DNA of 64,000 bases from Pontibacter populi (GCF_019336435.1 NZ_JAHWXQ010000004.1:1-64000); one strand, 5' to 3'; numbered from the stretch's first letter, positions 1 through 9,260 are shown. Notes: generated by a model from the sequence alone, not told the origin. Program-made: numbers and translations.

Positions 1-8
1 TGGGAGTG

Positions 9-39
9 CAAAGGTAGTAGCTTTTTTTCAATCTGCAAT
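9..39 (-). promoter_or_regulatory. Left-facing promoter 1 of 3 (closest to the window edge)
   Basis: On the minus strand the -7 element TACCTTTG (9-16) is preceded, 19 bp upstream, by ATTG (36-39) as the -33 element. This is an exact fit to the Bacteroidota promoter form. A run of T on the plus strand (A-tract on the minus strand) lies within the spacer, and a longer one just upstream (53-71) could act as an UP element. Transcription would start within a few bases of the window edge and run out of the window, so the gene it serves is not visible. Confidence 0.7.
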
Positions 40-114
40 ACCCCGAGCAAAATCTTTTTTTTTCTTTTCTTTTCAGCTTCCGGTGAAGCGCCTGGTTCCT
101 GTCAAACCGGGTTG

Positions 115-148
115 CAAAGGTAACACCCTTTAGGCGATGTTTGCAAGG
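115..148 (-). promoter_or_regulatory. Left-facing promoter 2 of 3
   Basis: On the minus strand TACCTTTG (115-122) is preceded by CCTTG (144-148) with a 21 bp spacer. The bases after the -7 element read GCAACCC, the same as after promoter 3, which points to a duplicated promoter unit. An A-rich tract (minus strand, about 172-181) lies upstream. Confidence 0.65.
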
Positions 149-293
149 GGTGAAGAAAATAAATTCGGAAGTTTTTTTTTCAGAAGGCCGTAGCGCTAAT
201 CGCTGCTGTTGTCACCGTAAAGGGGATTTACGCCCCGCTCGCCTAGTGTCTTTTCTGCCCTTCGCTTCCTTTCCCTTCCTGCTGAACGGGTTG

Positions 294-325
294 CAAAAGT
301 ACGCACTCTTTGTTAACATGCAAGG
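294..325 (-). promoter_or_regulatory. Left-facing promoter 3 of 3 (most upstream)
   Basis: On the minus strand TACTTTTG (294-301) is preceded by CCTTG (321-325) with a 19 bp spacer. It is followed by GCAACCC as at promoter 2. Tandem strong promoters with this layout are typical of rRNA operons in bacteria. The rRNA assignment is an inference, because the transcribed gene lies outside the window. Confidence 0.65.
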
Positions 326-329
326 CCTC

Positions 330-605
330 AAGCTCAAGTTTTTCTGTCTGCACCGCTAAGTGGCTGGAAACCTGAAACATTCTTTTTTAGTCGCTGTTAG
401 CTATCGGGGTTAAAGATGCTTTGCCTGACTTCCGTCTTACTTTCCTTCCCCGTTCGCCCGGCGGCCCCGGACGTGAAGTGATAACAGCCATTTGACCTCG
501 GAAAGTTCCCGAGAGCAGATTAATTTAAAGCTTTAGTTTCTATAGTGTCCTTGTTATAGTATAGAACTAGAGTTTAAGTATAGATAACCTTTCAAACTAT
601 AAACA
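330..605. other. Gene-free spacer between left-facing promoters and the purA terminator
   Basis: I see no convincing gene here. A 72-codon reading frame at 141-359 overlaps the promoter array and resembles no known protein. The stretch separates two minus-strand units: purA ends to the right, and the tandem promoters begin to the left. Confidence 0.5.
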
Positions 606-635
606 AGAAAGGCTCCCTATGACAGGAGCCTTTCT
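606..635 (-). terminator. Terminator after purA
   Basis: An 11 bp perfect stem AGAAAGGCTCC / GGAGCCTTTCT (606-616 with 625-635) has an 8-base loop. It is followed on the minus strand by a short T-rich stretch. It sits 18 bases beyond the purA stop codon. Confidence 0.8.
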
Positions 636-652
636 TTGTATTCATTCAAAAG

Positions 653-1936
653 CTAAACTTTTTCAGCTTCTCTTTTCAAGGTACTCTTTCTATCTGGCCC
701 TACCGAAACTATAGTTATAGGCACATTTAGATGAGACTCTATATAAGAGAGGTAATTTTTAAAGGCTTCAGGTAAATCTTCAGTAGCCTCTATTTTATTT
801 AAGTCAACTCTCCAACCTGGCAGTTCTTCATAAATCGGCTCCAGTCCTTCTTCGTCTAAAGAATGCGGAAGCTGATCAGTTATCTCCCCCGAAGCTAGCT
901 TATAGTGCGTACATACTTTTATAGTATCAAAATCTGTCAGCACATCTGCTTTCATCATATTAAGCTGGGTAACCCCGTTCAGCATGATACTATACTTAAG
1001 TGTTGGCAGATCTACCCAACCACAACGGCGCGGACGACCAGTTGTTGAACCAAACTCGCGGCCTGCTTGACGGATAGCCTCTCCTTCTTCGTTCAGTAAC
1101 TCTGTTGGGAATGGACCACTACCTACACGTGTGCAGTACGCTTTAAAGATTCCATATACTTCGCCTATATATTTTGGAGCTACACCTAAGCCGGTACACG
1201 CACCTGCTACCATAGTAGTAGAAGAGGTTACAAACGGATAAGTTCCGAAATCAACATCCAGTAAAGAGCCTTGAGCACCTTCTGCAAGAATACGCTTCCC
1301 ACTTTGCAGTGCTTCGTTGATCAAATACTCTGTGTCAGCCAGTTTTAAGGTGCGCAGGTAATCTACAGCCTCGAAGAACAATTGCTCCTGTTCGCCTAAT
1401 TCCAACGACTGGCCATAGAACTCAACAGTTTTGCGATGGCGTTCTACCAGTTTATTATAACGGTCTTTAAAATCAGCAGCCAGGATATCACCAACACGCA
1501 AACCAACACGACCAATTTTATCCTGGTAAGTCGGGCCTATACCTTTTAAAGTAGAACCGATCTTGCCGCTACCCAATGCTTCTTCGGATACTCTGTCTAG
1601 AACCTTATGCGACGGTAGAATCAGTGAAGCTTTCTTGGAGATGTACAGGTTTTGGGCAGCATCTACACCGCGGTCCTGCAGTTTCTGCATCTCGATGCGG
1701 AATACGATCGGGTCCAGCACTACGCCATTCCCGATAACATTCTGAATATGAGAGTGGAAGATACCTGACGGGATCTGGTGCAGCACATGTTTGGTGCCTT
1801 CAAACTCTAACGTATGTCCTGCATTCGGACCACCCTGGAAACGGGCTACAATGTCATAGGTGGGTGCCAGTACGTCAACGATTTTGCCTTTGCCTTCGTC
1901 GCCCCACTGCAGACCTAATAAAATATCAACTGCCAT
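653..1936 (-). CDS. purA: Adenylosuccinate synthetase
   Basis: PurA joins IMP and aspartate using GTP, the first committed step from IMP to AMP, in the cytoplasm. The 427-residue length fits the family. The N-terminus carries the glycine-rich GTP loop WGDEGKGK (11-18) with the catalytic Asp13, followed by GGPNAGHT with the catalytic His41. The arginine-rich GTTGRPRRCGW segment near residue 300 is the substrate loop region. It is the last gene of a minus-strand run (rel, fur-like, STAS, purA), starting 7 bp after the STAS gene, so co-transcription is likely. A strong terminator follows. It contains one copy of the dispersed AACTATAGTT motif (707-716) close to its 3' end. Confidence 0.97.
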   Translation of the reverse strand: MAVDILLGLQWGDEGKGKIVDVLAPTYDIVARFQGGPNAGHTLEFEGTKHVLHQIPSGIFHSHIQNVIGNGVVLDPIVFRIEMQKLQDRGVDAAQNLYISKKASLILPSHKVLDRVSEEALGSGKIGSTLKGIGPTYQDKIGRVGLRVGDILAADFKDRYNKLVERHRKTVEFYGQSLELGEQEQLFFEAVDYLRTLKLADTEYLINEALQSGKRILAEGAQGSLLDVDFGTYPFVTSSTTMVAGACTGLGVAPKYIGEVYGIFKAYCTRVGSGPFPTELLNEEGEAIRQAGREFGSTTGRPRRCGWVDLPTLKYSIMLNGVTQLNMMKADVLTDFDTIKVCTHYKLASGEITDQLPHSLDEEGLEPIYEELPGWRVDLNKIEATEDLPEAFKNYLSYIESHLNVPITIVSVGPDRKSTLKREAEKV

Positions 1937-1943
1937 TTAAGTG

Positions 1944-2294
1944 TTAGTAAATTGATTCTTTTAAGAATTGTGCCGCGTAATCGTCGTTTTCAGCAATCGT
2001 GAAAATAGCATTGAGCTTTGTAACGATCAGCAGCTTGCGGATATGTTCTGATGGTTTAATGAGTACGAGCTCACCGCCCCTGTTTCTGAATTTAGTAAGC
2101 AACGATACAAGCACGCCCATACCACTGCTATCCATAAACCTTACATTAGAGAGATCGACCGCACAAAGAAAAACTTTACCATCCTGTAGTCCATCCACTT
2201 CTTCAATCATCTGATGCGTATCTTTCCCGACTATAAGGTCACCCTCCAGCCGTACGAATAGCACATCATCTTTAAGCTCTGTCTGGTACTTCAT
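1944..2294 (-). CDS. STAS-domain protein (anti-sigma factor antagonist type)
   Basis: This 116-residue protein is a single STAS domain of the SpoIIAA/RsbV kind. It has a short beta-rich N-terminus and the segment [14 protein letters not shown] (47-60), where the second serine of DSSG (Ser57) matches the phosphorylation site of anti-anti-sigma factors. Such proteins bind a serine-kinase anti-sigma factor when not phosphorylated. No partner kinase or phosphatase is in the window, so its circuit is unknown. Its start lies 23 bp inside the upstream Fur-type gene, in another frame, suggesting translational coupling. Family call is firm; biological role is not. Confidence 0.85.
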   Translation of the reverse strand: MKYQTELKDDVLFVRLEGDLIVGKDTHQMIEEVDGLQDGKVFLCAVDLSNVRFMDSSGMGVLVSLLTKFRNRGGELVLIKPSEHIRKLLIVTKLNAIFTIAENDDYAAQFLKESIY

Positions 2295-2766
2295 GTTTTT
2301 GCTCTGTAGTCGCTTTTTTGGCGCGGCAATCGCCGCAAATACCGTAAAGGTTTAGAGAATGATGCAAGATATGAAAATTTAGTAGTTCGCCCACCATAGT
2401 TTGGATCTGATGTACCCTTGGATCGCAAAATTCAACCACTTTATGGCATTCTGTACAAATCACATGGTCGTGCTGGCGATAGCCGTATGATTTCTCGTAT
2501 TGCGCCAGGTTGCGGCCAAACTGATGCTTGCTTACAAGGTCGTTTTCTACCAGCAGGTCCAGGGTGTTATAAACTGTTGCCCTGCTCACGCGGTAGTTTT
2601 TGTTCTTCATGCTTATATAAAGCGACTCTACATCAAAGTGCCCGTCACGGGAGTAGATCTCTTCCAGGATAGCATAGCGCTCCGGCGTTTTGCGAAGGCC
2701 CTTGCTTTCCAGGTAGGCGGTAAAAATCTTCTTTACCTCTTCAAATTTTATAGGATTTAATACCAT
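2272..2766 (-). CDS. Fur-family metal- or peroxide-responsive repressor
   Basis: This 164-residue regulator has the winged-helix DNA-binding part ([12 protein letters not shown] near residue 27; [13 protein letters not shown] near residue 60) and a C-terminal metal domain. The metal ligands visible are HDH, a CxxC pair (ICTECH) and a second CxxC pair (GICGDC), the usual structural zinc set. It could be Fur, PerR or Zur; the sequence alone does not decide. The gene lies 63 bp after rel and overlaps the STAS gene by 23 bp. Its place upstream of STAS and purA puts metal or oxidative sensing in one transcript with stress signalling and purine synthesis. Confidence 0.9.
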   Translation of the reverse strand: MVLNPIKFEEVKKIFTAYLESKGLRKTPERYAILEEIYSRDGHFDVESLYISMKNKNYRVSRATVYNTLDLLVENDLVSKHQFGRNLAQYEKSYGYRQHDHVICTECHKVVEFCDPRVHQIQTMVGELLNFHILHHSLNLYGICGDCRAKKATTEQKHEVPDRA

Positions 2767-2829
2767 GTGCTTGTTTTATAGTTTGCTGCCAGCTCTAGAG
2801 CATCTTTAAAATTCGTTTTTTCCATGCTC

Positions 2830-5016
2830 TTAATCGAAACGCTCAACGGTAAGTATACCGTTCACTTTCCCCATGCGCTGCATCAGTTTATCGAGGTGGC
2901 CGGTATCGTTCACGAACACCATTATATTACCTTCAAAAATGCCGTCATGCGAATCTATAGTTATAGAGCGCATGTTTACCCGTAAGCTGTTTGAGATAAT
3001 GCGTGTCAGGTCATTTACCAAACCTACCCTATCGGTACCTTTTATCCGGATACCAGCCAGGAAAGCCAGTTCTTTCTGATCTGTCCATTTTGCTCTTACC
3101 ACGCGGTTACCATAGTTCGACATCAGTTCGATAGCGCGCTGGCAGTTGGTACGGTGTATTTCAATATCTTCATCACCGGTCTCGAAGCCAAAAACATCAT
3201 CGCCCGGTATCGGGTTACAACAGCCGGCTATCTTATAGTTCATGTTAGAGGTATTTTCCCCTATCACGAGCATATCAGAGTTTACACCACGAATTTTCTG
3301 CACTTCCCTGTCAAAACTTTTCGGATCAAGAGTAGAGCTTCCTTTTTCGGCGGTGGCAGTGAAGATAACTTCTTTAATGTTTTTTGTATCGATGTGACCA
3401 GTGGCCAGTCTATAGTATAAGTCCTGAACCGATGGCACATTAAAGAAAGCCATCAACTTATTCATGTTTGCCTGGTTATCGGCTACTTTGAGCTGCGCCA
3501 GACGCTTATCAAGCAAAACCTTACCCTGTTCTGTTTTATGTTTGCGTTCCTCACGCAGCGCCTCTTTTATGCGGGACCGCGCCTTGGAAGTGACCGCGTA
3601 GTTTAGCCATTCCTCGTTAGGCTTTTGTTTTTGCGAAGTTAGAATCTCCACCTGGTCTCCGTTATAAAGCCTATAGCTGAGTGGCACCAGTTTCTGATTA
3701 ACCTTTGCACCCAGGCATTGTAATCCTATCTGGCTATGGATCTCAAAAGCAAAATCCAGGGCAGTTGCTTTATCCGGCAAAATGATCAGTTCACCTTTCG
3801 GCGTAAATACAAACACCTCTTCCACGAAAAGGTTTTTGCGGAACTCATCCATAAACTCAAGCGCGTTGCCGGTATTGTTCTCCAGCATATCACGCACTTT
3901 ATTTATCCATTGCTCCAGACCCGATTCGTTGCCGGCGCCATCTTTATATTTCCAGTGTGCAGCGTAACCACGTTCGGCAATCTCATCCATACGCTTGGTA
4001 CGAATCTGCACCTCTACCCACTGACCAGACTTACTCATTACCGTAGTATGCAGCGATTCGTAGCCGTTAGCTTTTGGCGTATTTACCCAGTCGCGGAGGC
4101 GGTCCGGGTTTGGCTGGTAAAAGTCTGTTATAATAGAGTAAACCTGCCAACAGGCTGCTTTCTCATTTTCGAAGGGTACATCCAGTGTAATACGGATGGC
4201 AAACAGGTCATACACCTCTTCGAATGTAATGTTCTGTTTCTTTATCTTTTTAAGGATGGAGTAAATAGACTTTGGCCGGCCTTTTATATTAAATTTAAAG
4301 CCATGCTTGTCCAGTTCCTCCTCTATAGGCGCAATAAAATCTTTAATAAACTTACTGCGAGCGGCACGGGTCTGCCTGATCTTGTTTGATATATCCTTAT
4401 AGGTCGCTGTATCGGTATACTTTAAGTACAGATCCTCAAGCTCCGATTTAATGGCGTATAAACCCAGGCGATGCGCAAGTGGCGCATACAGGTACATGGT
4501 CTCAGATGCAATCTTCAGCTGCTTGTGGCGGGGCATGCTATCGAGCGTACGCATGTTATGCAGACGGTCAGCCAGCTTTATCAATATAACCCGTACATCG
4601 TCGCTGAGGGTAAGCAGCATTTTACGGAAGTTCTCGGCTTGCTGCGAGGTACCGTAATCAAAAACACCGGAGATCTTGGTAAGCCCTTCTATAATGCGCG
4701 CTACACTTGGCCCGAAGTCACGTTCAACGTCTTCGATCTCCATTTCGGTATCTTCCACCACATCGTGCAAAAGCGCTGCAACTATAGAAGTAGTACCCAG
4801 GCCAATTTCCTCTACAGCGATCTGTGCAACTGCTATCGGGTGATAGATATAAGGCTCACCGGATTTGCGACGCATATCTTTATGCGCCTCTACAGATGTG
4901 TTAAAGGCTTTTTTTATAATCTTGGCATCGTTATCCCTTAAAAAGGGTTTGGCATGCCGAAGTAATCTTCTGTATAGTCGTAAGATCTCTTTGCGTTCAG
5001 CTTCCGGATCGATCAT
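2830..5016 (-). CDS. rel: Bifunctional (p)ppGpp synthetase/hydrolase (RelA/SpoT homologue)
   Basis: This 728-residue RSH enzyme makes and degrades the alarmone (p)ppGpp. The order is: HD hydrolase domain (LLHDVVEDTEME near residue 85), synthetase domain (GRPKSIYSILKKIKK near 240 and NGYESLHTTV near 315), TGS domain (VFTPKGELIILP near 400), and a C-terminal ACT domain (from about 655). Both the HD motif and the synthetase motifs are intact, so I infer both activities. It is first in a minus-strand run with the Fur-type, STAS and purA genes. PurA competes for IMP and uses GTP, so it is metabolically close to the alarmone. A good promoter lies at 5114-5144. Confidence 0.96.
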   Translation of the reverse strand: MIDPEAERKEILRLYRRLLRHAKPFLRDNDAKIIKKAFNTSVEAHKDMRRKSGEPYIYHPIAVAQIAVEEIGLGTTSIVAALLHDVVEDTEMEIEDVERDFGPSVARIIEGLTKISGVFDYGTSQQAENFRKMLLTLSDDVRVILIKLADRLHNMRTLDSMPRHKQLKIASETMYLYAPLAHRLGLYAIKSELEDLYLKYTDTATYKDISNKIRQTRAARSKFIKDFIAPIEEELDKHGFKFNIKGRPKSIYSILKKIKKQNITFEEVYDLFAIRITLDVPFENEKAACWQVYSIITDFYQPNPDRLRDWVNTPKANGYESLHTTVMSKSGQWVEVQIRTKRMDEIAERGYAAHWKYKDGAGNESGLEQWINKVRDMLENNTGNALEFMDEFRKNLFVEEVFVFTPKGELIILPDKATALDFAFEIHSQIGLQCLGAKVNQKLVPLSYRLYNGDQVEILTSQKQKPNEEWLNYAVTSKARSRIKEALREERKHKTEQGKVLLDKRLAQLKVADNQANMNKLMAFFNVPSVQDLYYRLATGHIDTKNIKEVIFTATAEKGSSTLDPKSFDREVQKIRGVNSDMLVIGENTSNMNYKIAGCCNPIPGDDVFGFETGDEDIEIHRTNCQRAIELMSNYGNRVVRAKWTDQKELAFLAGIRIKGTDRVGLVNDLTRIISNSLRVNMRSITIDSHDGIFEGNIMVFVNDTGHLDKLMQRMGKVNGILTVERFD

Positions 5017-5113
5017 AGTAATAATAGGGTATCAAAAAAAGCGGGTAACCACTAGACAGCTATGCAACCCTTTATCTATATAAGTATAAAACAGCTGCTA
5101 ACCTAGTAAGTTT

Positions 5114-5144
5114 CAAATATACAGGATAAATAGCTGCTTTCAAT
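5114..5144 (-). promoter_or_regulatory. Promoter of rel
   Basis: On the minus strand TATATTTG (5114-5121) is the -7 element and ATTG (5141-5144) the -33 element, with a 19 bp spacer. The leader to the rel start would be about 90 bases. The rest of 5017-5401 holds only this promoter and the tRNA promoter. Confidence 0.65.
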
Positions 5145-5341
5145 AGGAGCACTCAAAAGCTGCACGGTATAGTTATAAAAATCTATCCGGTAACTATAAC
5201 TATGGCTGAAGAAGCACTAATAGCATACTGGTTTGCATGGCCTGAACTATAGTTTGAAAAATTTATTTAACTCTAAATAAAACATAATTAACATGTTACC
5301 TATGAGACCTGAAAAATAATTGACTTTTTTTTGGGGCAGGT

Positions 5342-5372
5342 ATTGCAAATAAGAATCTGCGTTGTAATTTTG
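5342..5372 (+). promoter_or_regulatory. Promoter of tRNA-Leu (and possibly tig)
   Basis: ATTG (5342-5345), a 19 bp spacer and TAATTTTG (5365-5372) match the Bacteroidota promoter form. The predicted start is about 20 bases before the tRNA 5' end. Confidence 0.65.
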
Positions 5373-5401
5373 CATCATCATTACAAACAAGCACACATTA
5401 T

Positions 5402-5483
5402 GCGGATGTGGCGAAATTGGTAGACGCACTAGACTTAGGATCTAGCGCTGCGAGGCATGGGGGTTCGAGTCCCTCCATCCGCA
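5402..5483 (+). tRNA. tRNA-Leu (anticodon TAG)
   Basis: The cloverleaf closes: acceptor GCGGATG (5402-5408) pairs with CATCCGC (5476-5482), with discriminator A at 5483. The anticodon stem CTAGA / TCTAG (5429-5433, 5441-5445) holds a loop with anticodon TAG at 5436-5438. A T-loop GTTCGAGTC and a long variable arm, as expected for leucine tRNAs, are present. The 3' CCA is not encoded; the next bases are CAA. Confidence 0.97.
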
Positions 5484-5494
5484 CAACACAAACG

Positions 5495-5527
5495 AACCCT
5501 CAGCAGTCATGTTGGGGGTTTGTTATT
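5495..5527 (+). terminator. Terminator after tRNA-Leu
   Basis: The stem AACCCTCA (5495-5502) pairs with TGGGGGTT (5513-5520), allowing one G-T pair, and is followed by TGTTATT. It may only partly stop transcription, since tig starts 32 bases later with no clear promoter of its own. Confidence 0.55.
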
Positions 5528-5558
5528 ACTGGATGTACCAAATTAAAAATTTATAGCC

Positions 5559-6881
5559 TTGAATATTACATTAAACCAAACCGACAGCACTAACGCGCAA
5601 CTGAAGGTGGTTCTGGAAGAAGCGGATTACGCTTCTAAGGTAGACCAGCAGGTAAAGGAATTCAGCAAAAAAGCACAGATCAAAGGTTTCAGACCTGGTA
5701 AAGTGCCTGCCGGCCTTGTTAAAAAAATGTATGGCAAGAGCATCCTGGTAGAGCAGATCAACAAATTGCTTCAGGAAGAGATCTCTAAATACATAAAGGA
5801 TAATGATGTAAAACTGCTGGGCGAACCACTTCCGGAGCCAAGCCAGGCTAACATTGACTGGGATAACCAGAAAGACTTTGAATTTACGTATGCTGTTGGT
5901 TTACTGCCTGACTTCAACCTTCCGTTGGATAAGAGCGTAGACGGTTACGCAATTGAACTGGACAAGAAAACAATTGACGAGGCTTACGAAAACATTAAGC
6001 GCCAGTTTGGTAAAACCACTAACCCTGAAACATCAGAAGAAGGTGATTTTATTTATGGTGACCTGAAGCAGGTTGACGGTGAGTTTGAGTCTAAGACGTT
6101 GATTCCGACAAGCCGCGTTGTTGCTGGCAAAGAGCAGTTTATCGGTGTTAAAGCTGGTGATGTTATCAAGTTTGACATCCGTAAAGCTTTTGGTGATGAC
6201 AATGCTGCCCTTGCACACGTAACCGGCCTGAGCAAAGAAGTAACAGCTGAGCTGAATGGTGAATTTGAATTTACTGTAGAGAAGATCAACCGCACAGAAG
6301 AAGCTGAGTTAAATCAAGAACTTTTCGATAAGCTTTTCGGTAAAGACGCAATAACTACTGAAGAGGAGTTTGATGCGAAGATCCGTGAGACTATAAAAGA
6401 AAACTACGACCGTGAAGCTGATAACCTGCTTAACCGCAACATCATCGACACACTGGTTGACAACGTAGCTGTTGATATTCCTGCTGATTTCTTTAAGCGC
6501 TGGTTACAGGTTACAAACGAAGGCCGTTTAACAACTGAGCAGATCGAAGAAAACTTTGACAAATACACCAAGGAGTTAAAGTGGTCGATGATCAAGAACA
6601 AGGTTGTTGAAGAGAACGAGCTGAAAGTGAGCAACGATGAAGTTGTAAGCAGCACGAAAGAGAAGATGATGGCGCAGTTTAACATGCCGGAGATACCAGA
6701 AGAACTGGCTGAAAGCATGAACAACTATGCACAGCAGTATCTGCAGCAGGATAACGGCCGTAACTATATTAATGAGTACGAGCAACTGCTGGCCGAGAAG
6801 GTGCTCGCAAAACTAAAAGAAAAGATGACTGTTGTAGAGAAAAGCATCTCTGCAGAGGACTTCAGAAACTTATCGTTCTAA
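5559..6881 (+). CDS. tig: Trigger factor, ribosome-associated chaperone
   Basis: Trigger factor binds nascent chains at the ribosome exit tunnel. The 440 residues include the ribosome-docking signature GFRPGKVP (43-50), a central region in the place of the peptidyl-prolyl isomerase domain, and a helical C-terminal arm. The start is a TTG codon giving MNITLNQ; it is chosen because family members begin with just such a short beta strand and no ATG precedes it in frame. It forms the classic tig-clpP-clpX order, linking folding to proteolysis. The isomerase part is weakly conserved, as is usual in Bacteroidota. Confidence 0.93.
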   Translation: MNITLNQTDSTNAQLKVVLEEADYASKVDQQVKEFSKKAQIKGFRPGKVPAGLVKKMYGKSILVEQINKLLQEEISKYIKDNDVKLLGEPLPEPSQANIDWDNQKDFEFTYAVGLLPDFNLPLDKSVDGYAIELDKKTIDEAYENIKRQFGKTTNPETSEEGDFIYGDLKQVDGEFESKTLIPTSRVVAGKEQFIGVKAGDVIKFDIRKAFGDDNAALAHVTGLSKEVTAELNGEFEFTVEKINRTEEAELNQELFDKLFGKDAITTEEEFDAKIRETIKENYDREADNLLNRNIIDTLVDNVAVDIPADFFKRWLQVTNEGRLTTEQIEENFDKYTKELKWSMIKNKVVEENELKVSNDEVVSSTKEKMMAQFNMPEIPEELAESMNNYAQQYLQQDNGRNYINEYEQLLAEKVLAKLKEKMTVVEKSISAEDFRNLSF

Positions 6882-6908
6882 TCTGAGCGAATAAGTTTAT
6901 ATATTACC

Positions 6909-6940
6909 AAAAAAGTCCTTTAGTTTTAAAGGACTTTTTT
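6909..6940 (+). terminator. Terminator after tig
   Basis: AAAAAAGTCCTTTA pairs with TAAAGGACTTTTTT over 14 bp around a 4-base loop. The T-run makes it work for tig, and the A-run makes it symmetrical. clpP begins 30 bases later, so read-through or a weak promoter must feed clpP. Confidence 0.85.
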
Positions 6941-6970
6941 ATTTTTGACAAAACCGTAACACAAACAACT

Positions 6971-7672
6971 ATGATGTTTAACAAAGACGAGTTCCGCAAA
7001 TTCGCTGTAAAAGGCCAGGGCCTTAGCGGGCTGGGCGTAGACCAATATATCCATCACATAGAAGGAAAGGCCATGCACAACATCGAGAGCATGACGCGCT
7101 CGGTAATTGAGGAACGCCCTACTAACTTCCGTGAGATCGACGTTTTCTCACGCCTGATCATGGACCGTATTATTTTCCTTGGCACGCAGGTAGATGATTT
7201 TATCGCTAACATCATCACAGCACAGTTGCTGTTCCTGGAGTCGGCGGACGCGAAGAAGGACATTCTATTATATATTAACTCACCGGGTGGTTCGGTGTAT
7301 GCCGGTCTGGGTATTTACGATACCATGCAATATGTGAACCCTGATGTGGCAACGATCTGTACTGGTCTGGCTGCAAGTATGGGGGCTGTATTGCTGGCTG
7401 GTGGTGCTAAAGACAAGCGTTCTGCTCTGCCTCACTCCCGCGTTATGATTCACCAGCCGATGGGTGGTGCACAGGGACAGGCAACTGATATAGAGATCAC
7501 AGCCCGCGAGATCCTGAAACTGAAGAAGGAGCTTTATGAGATTCTAGCTTCGCACTCAGGCAAATCGTACCAGGATATTTACGACAACTCGGAGCGTGAC
7601 TACTGGATGCGTGCCGAAGAAGCAAAAGAATTTGGTTTGATTGATGAGGTACTGACCCGCAAGAAGCAGTAA
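6971..7672 (+). CDS. clpP: ATP-dependent Clp protease, proteolytic subunit
   Basis: ClpP is the serine peptidase that forms the chamber served by ClpX. The catalytic triad is visible: Ser136 in GLAASMGAV, His161 in VMIHQPMGG and Asp210 in SERDYWM. Two methionines open the frame; either may be the start. At 233 residues it has an N-terminal extension of about 35 residues relative to the E. coli mature form, which may be a propeptide or a Bacteroidota-type extension. It lies between tig and clpX. Confidence 0.96.
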   Translation: MMFNKDEFRKFAVKGQGLSGLGVDQYIHHIEGKAMHNIESMTRSVIEERPTNFREIDVFSRLIMDRIIFLGTQVDDFIANIITAQLLFLESADAKKDILLYINSPGGSVYAGLGIYDTMQYVNPDVATICTGLAASMGAVLLAGGAKDKRSALPHSRVMIHQPMGGAQGQATDIEITAREILKLKKELYEILASHSGKSYQDIYDNSERDYWMRAEEAKEFGLIDEVLTRKKQ

Positions 7673-7685
7673 TCAGTTTGACCAG

Positions 7686-7736
7686 CTATAAACCATAAGC
7701 CCACTTCCCAAATCGGAGTGGGCTTATGGTTTATAG
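7686..7736 (+). terminator. Long-stem terminator after clpP
   Basis: A perfect 20 bp stem (7686-7705 with 7717-7736) with an 11-base loop. The stem starts with CTATAAACC, related to the dispersed CTATAG motif. There is no long T-run after it, so it could also be an RNA-stabilising 3' structure. Confidence 0.7.
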
Positions 7737-7956
7737 TTACTTTATAGTACACCAACTATAGCCCTAACTGAAAAGTGAAAGAATCTCAAACAATTTATCA
7801 ACAGGGCTATGTGGATACCTTCTTCGTATAACAAACTATAAATCAAACCTTTGACCAAAAATAGAGTAATATAAATAATTTAATTTTTAGGGTATTTTTG
7901 AGCGTTTTGCTAAGGATGTCTTAAATTTTTTATGTTTTATTAAACTTCCAATTTTG

Positions 7957-7964
7957 TACCTTTG
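7957..7964 (+). promoter_or_regulatory. Probable -7 element of clpX promoter
   Basis: TACCTTTG matches the -7 consensus; no clear -33 TTG is seen. The predicted start near 7970 leaves a leader of about 45 bases before the ATG at 8015, which supports that ATG over an in-frame TTG at 7967. A second possible -7, TATTTTTG, lies at 7893-7900. Confidence 0.5.
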
Positions 7965-8014
7965 TTTTGAGCGTGAAAATATTCGCTCTTAATTCCCCGT
8001 ACCAACTAATACTT

Positions 8015-9244
8015 ATGGCTGAAATTACGTGCTCATTTTGCGGCAAAAACAAGAAGGATGTATCGGTAATGATTTCCGGTATAAATGCGCATATCTGTGA
8101 CAGATGTATCGGGCAGGCACAACAGATCCTGAACGAGGAGAACAAGATAAGAGCGAATAGCCGTAGCCCTAAGTTTAACCTGATGAAGCCGCGCGAGATG
8201 AAAACATATCTCGACCAGTTTGTGGTAGGCCAGGATGATGCGAAGAAGGTAATGTCAGTAGCGGTTTATAACCACTACAAGCGCCTGATGCAGCACAACG
8301 AAGGGGAAGCCGAGGAAGTAGTGATCGAGAAATCGAATATTATTATGGTTGGCGAAACCGGAACCGGTAAAACTTACCTGGCCCGTATGATGGCCGGCAT
8401 TCTGCAGGTTCCTTTCTGTATTGCCGATGCAACCGTATTGACTGAAGCTGGTTACGTTGGTGAAGACGTTGAGAGTATACTTACCCGTTTATTACAGGCC
8501 GCAGACTATAACGTGGAAGCTGCTGAACGTGGTATTGTTTATATTGATGAGATCGATAAAATTGCCCGTAAGAGCGATAACCCATCTATTACCCGCGATG
8601 TAAGCGGCGAAGGTGTACAGCAGGCCCTGCTTAAGTTACTGGAAGGTACGGTAGTAAACGTGCCACCACAAGGCGGACGCAAGCACCCTGAGCAGAAAAT
8701 GATCACTGTAAATACAGAGAACATCCTGTTCATTTGTGGTGGTGCTTTTGTTGGTATCGACAGACTGATCAAAAACCGTTTGAATACCCGCCCAATTGGT
8801 TTCTCTAAATCGAAGCAGGACGATAACGAAGAAGGTGAAAACTTCCTGCGTTATTTATCGGCACAGGATCTGAAAAACTTTGGCTTGATACCTGAGCTTA
8901 TCGGTCGTCTGCCAGTATTAACGCATCTTGACCCGCTTGATAAAGAAACACTGAGACTGATCTTACTGGAGCCTAAGAACTCTATCGTGAAGCAGTACAA
9001 GCGCCTGTTCGAGATGGAGAACATTAACCTGAGCTTTGACGAAGGTGCCCTGGAGTACATTGTAGAGAAAGCAGCTGAGTATAAGCTTGGTGCCCGTGGT
9101 CTGCGCTCTATCTGCGAAGGTATTATGACAGACGCTATGTTCGATCTGCCATCAGAAGAAGGAACTCATGACTTGGTTATAACAGGTGATTATGCCCGTG
9201 AAAAGTTTGAGAAATCAAGCCTTAAGAAATTGAAAGTAGCGTAA
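8015..9244 (+). CDS. clpX: Clp protease ATP-binding subunit ClpX
   Basis: ClpX is the AAA+ unfoldase that feeds substrates to ClpP. The start ATG gives [12 protein letters not shown], so the N-terminal zinc-binding domain (CSFC and CDRC) begins at once, as in the family. Walker A is GETGTGKT, Walker B is [10 protein letters not shown], and the pore/arginine-finger region follows ([13 protein letters not shown]). Length 409 residues is normal. An in-frame upstream TTG would add 16 residues but lies at the predicted promoter. The gene ends in a strong 19 bp terminator. Confidence 0.97.
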   Translation: MAEITCSFCGKNKKDVSVMISGINAHICDRCIGQAQQILNEENKIRANSRSPKFNLMKPREMKTYLDQFVVGQDDAKKVMSVAVYNHYKRLMQHNEGEAEEVVIEKSNIIMVGETGTGKTYLARMMAGILQVPFCIADATVLTEAGYVGEDVESILTRLLQAADYNVEAAERGIVYIDEIDKIARKSDNPSITRDVSGEGVQQALLKLLEGTVVNVPPQGGRKHPEQKMITVNTENILFICGGAFVGIDRLIKNRLNTRPIGFSKSKQDDNEEGENFLRYLSAQDLKNFGLIPELIGRLPVLTHLDPLDKETLRLILLEPKNSIVKQYKRLFEMENINLSFDEGALEYIVEKAAEYKLGARGLRSICEGIMTDAMFDLPSEEGTHDLVITGDYAREKFEKSSLKKLKVA

Positions 9245-9260
9245 CGCTCACTTATAGTTA

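Noticed and set aside
141..359. A 72-codon frame at the left edge
   Set aside because: It overlaps the promoter array and its product looks like translated noncoding DNA.
3736..4389. A 217-codon frame opposite the rel gene
   Set aside because: It lies wholly inside rel, whose protein is clearly real, and its translation resembles nothing.
5247..5429. A minus-strand frame overlapping the tRNA-Leu gene
   Set aside because: It reads through the tRNA and its promoter; no protein similarity.
7967..8014. Upstream TTG start for clpX
   Set aside because: The extra 16 residues precede the conserved zinc domain and overlap the predicted promoter.
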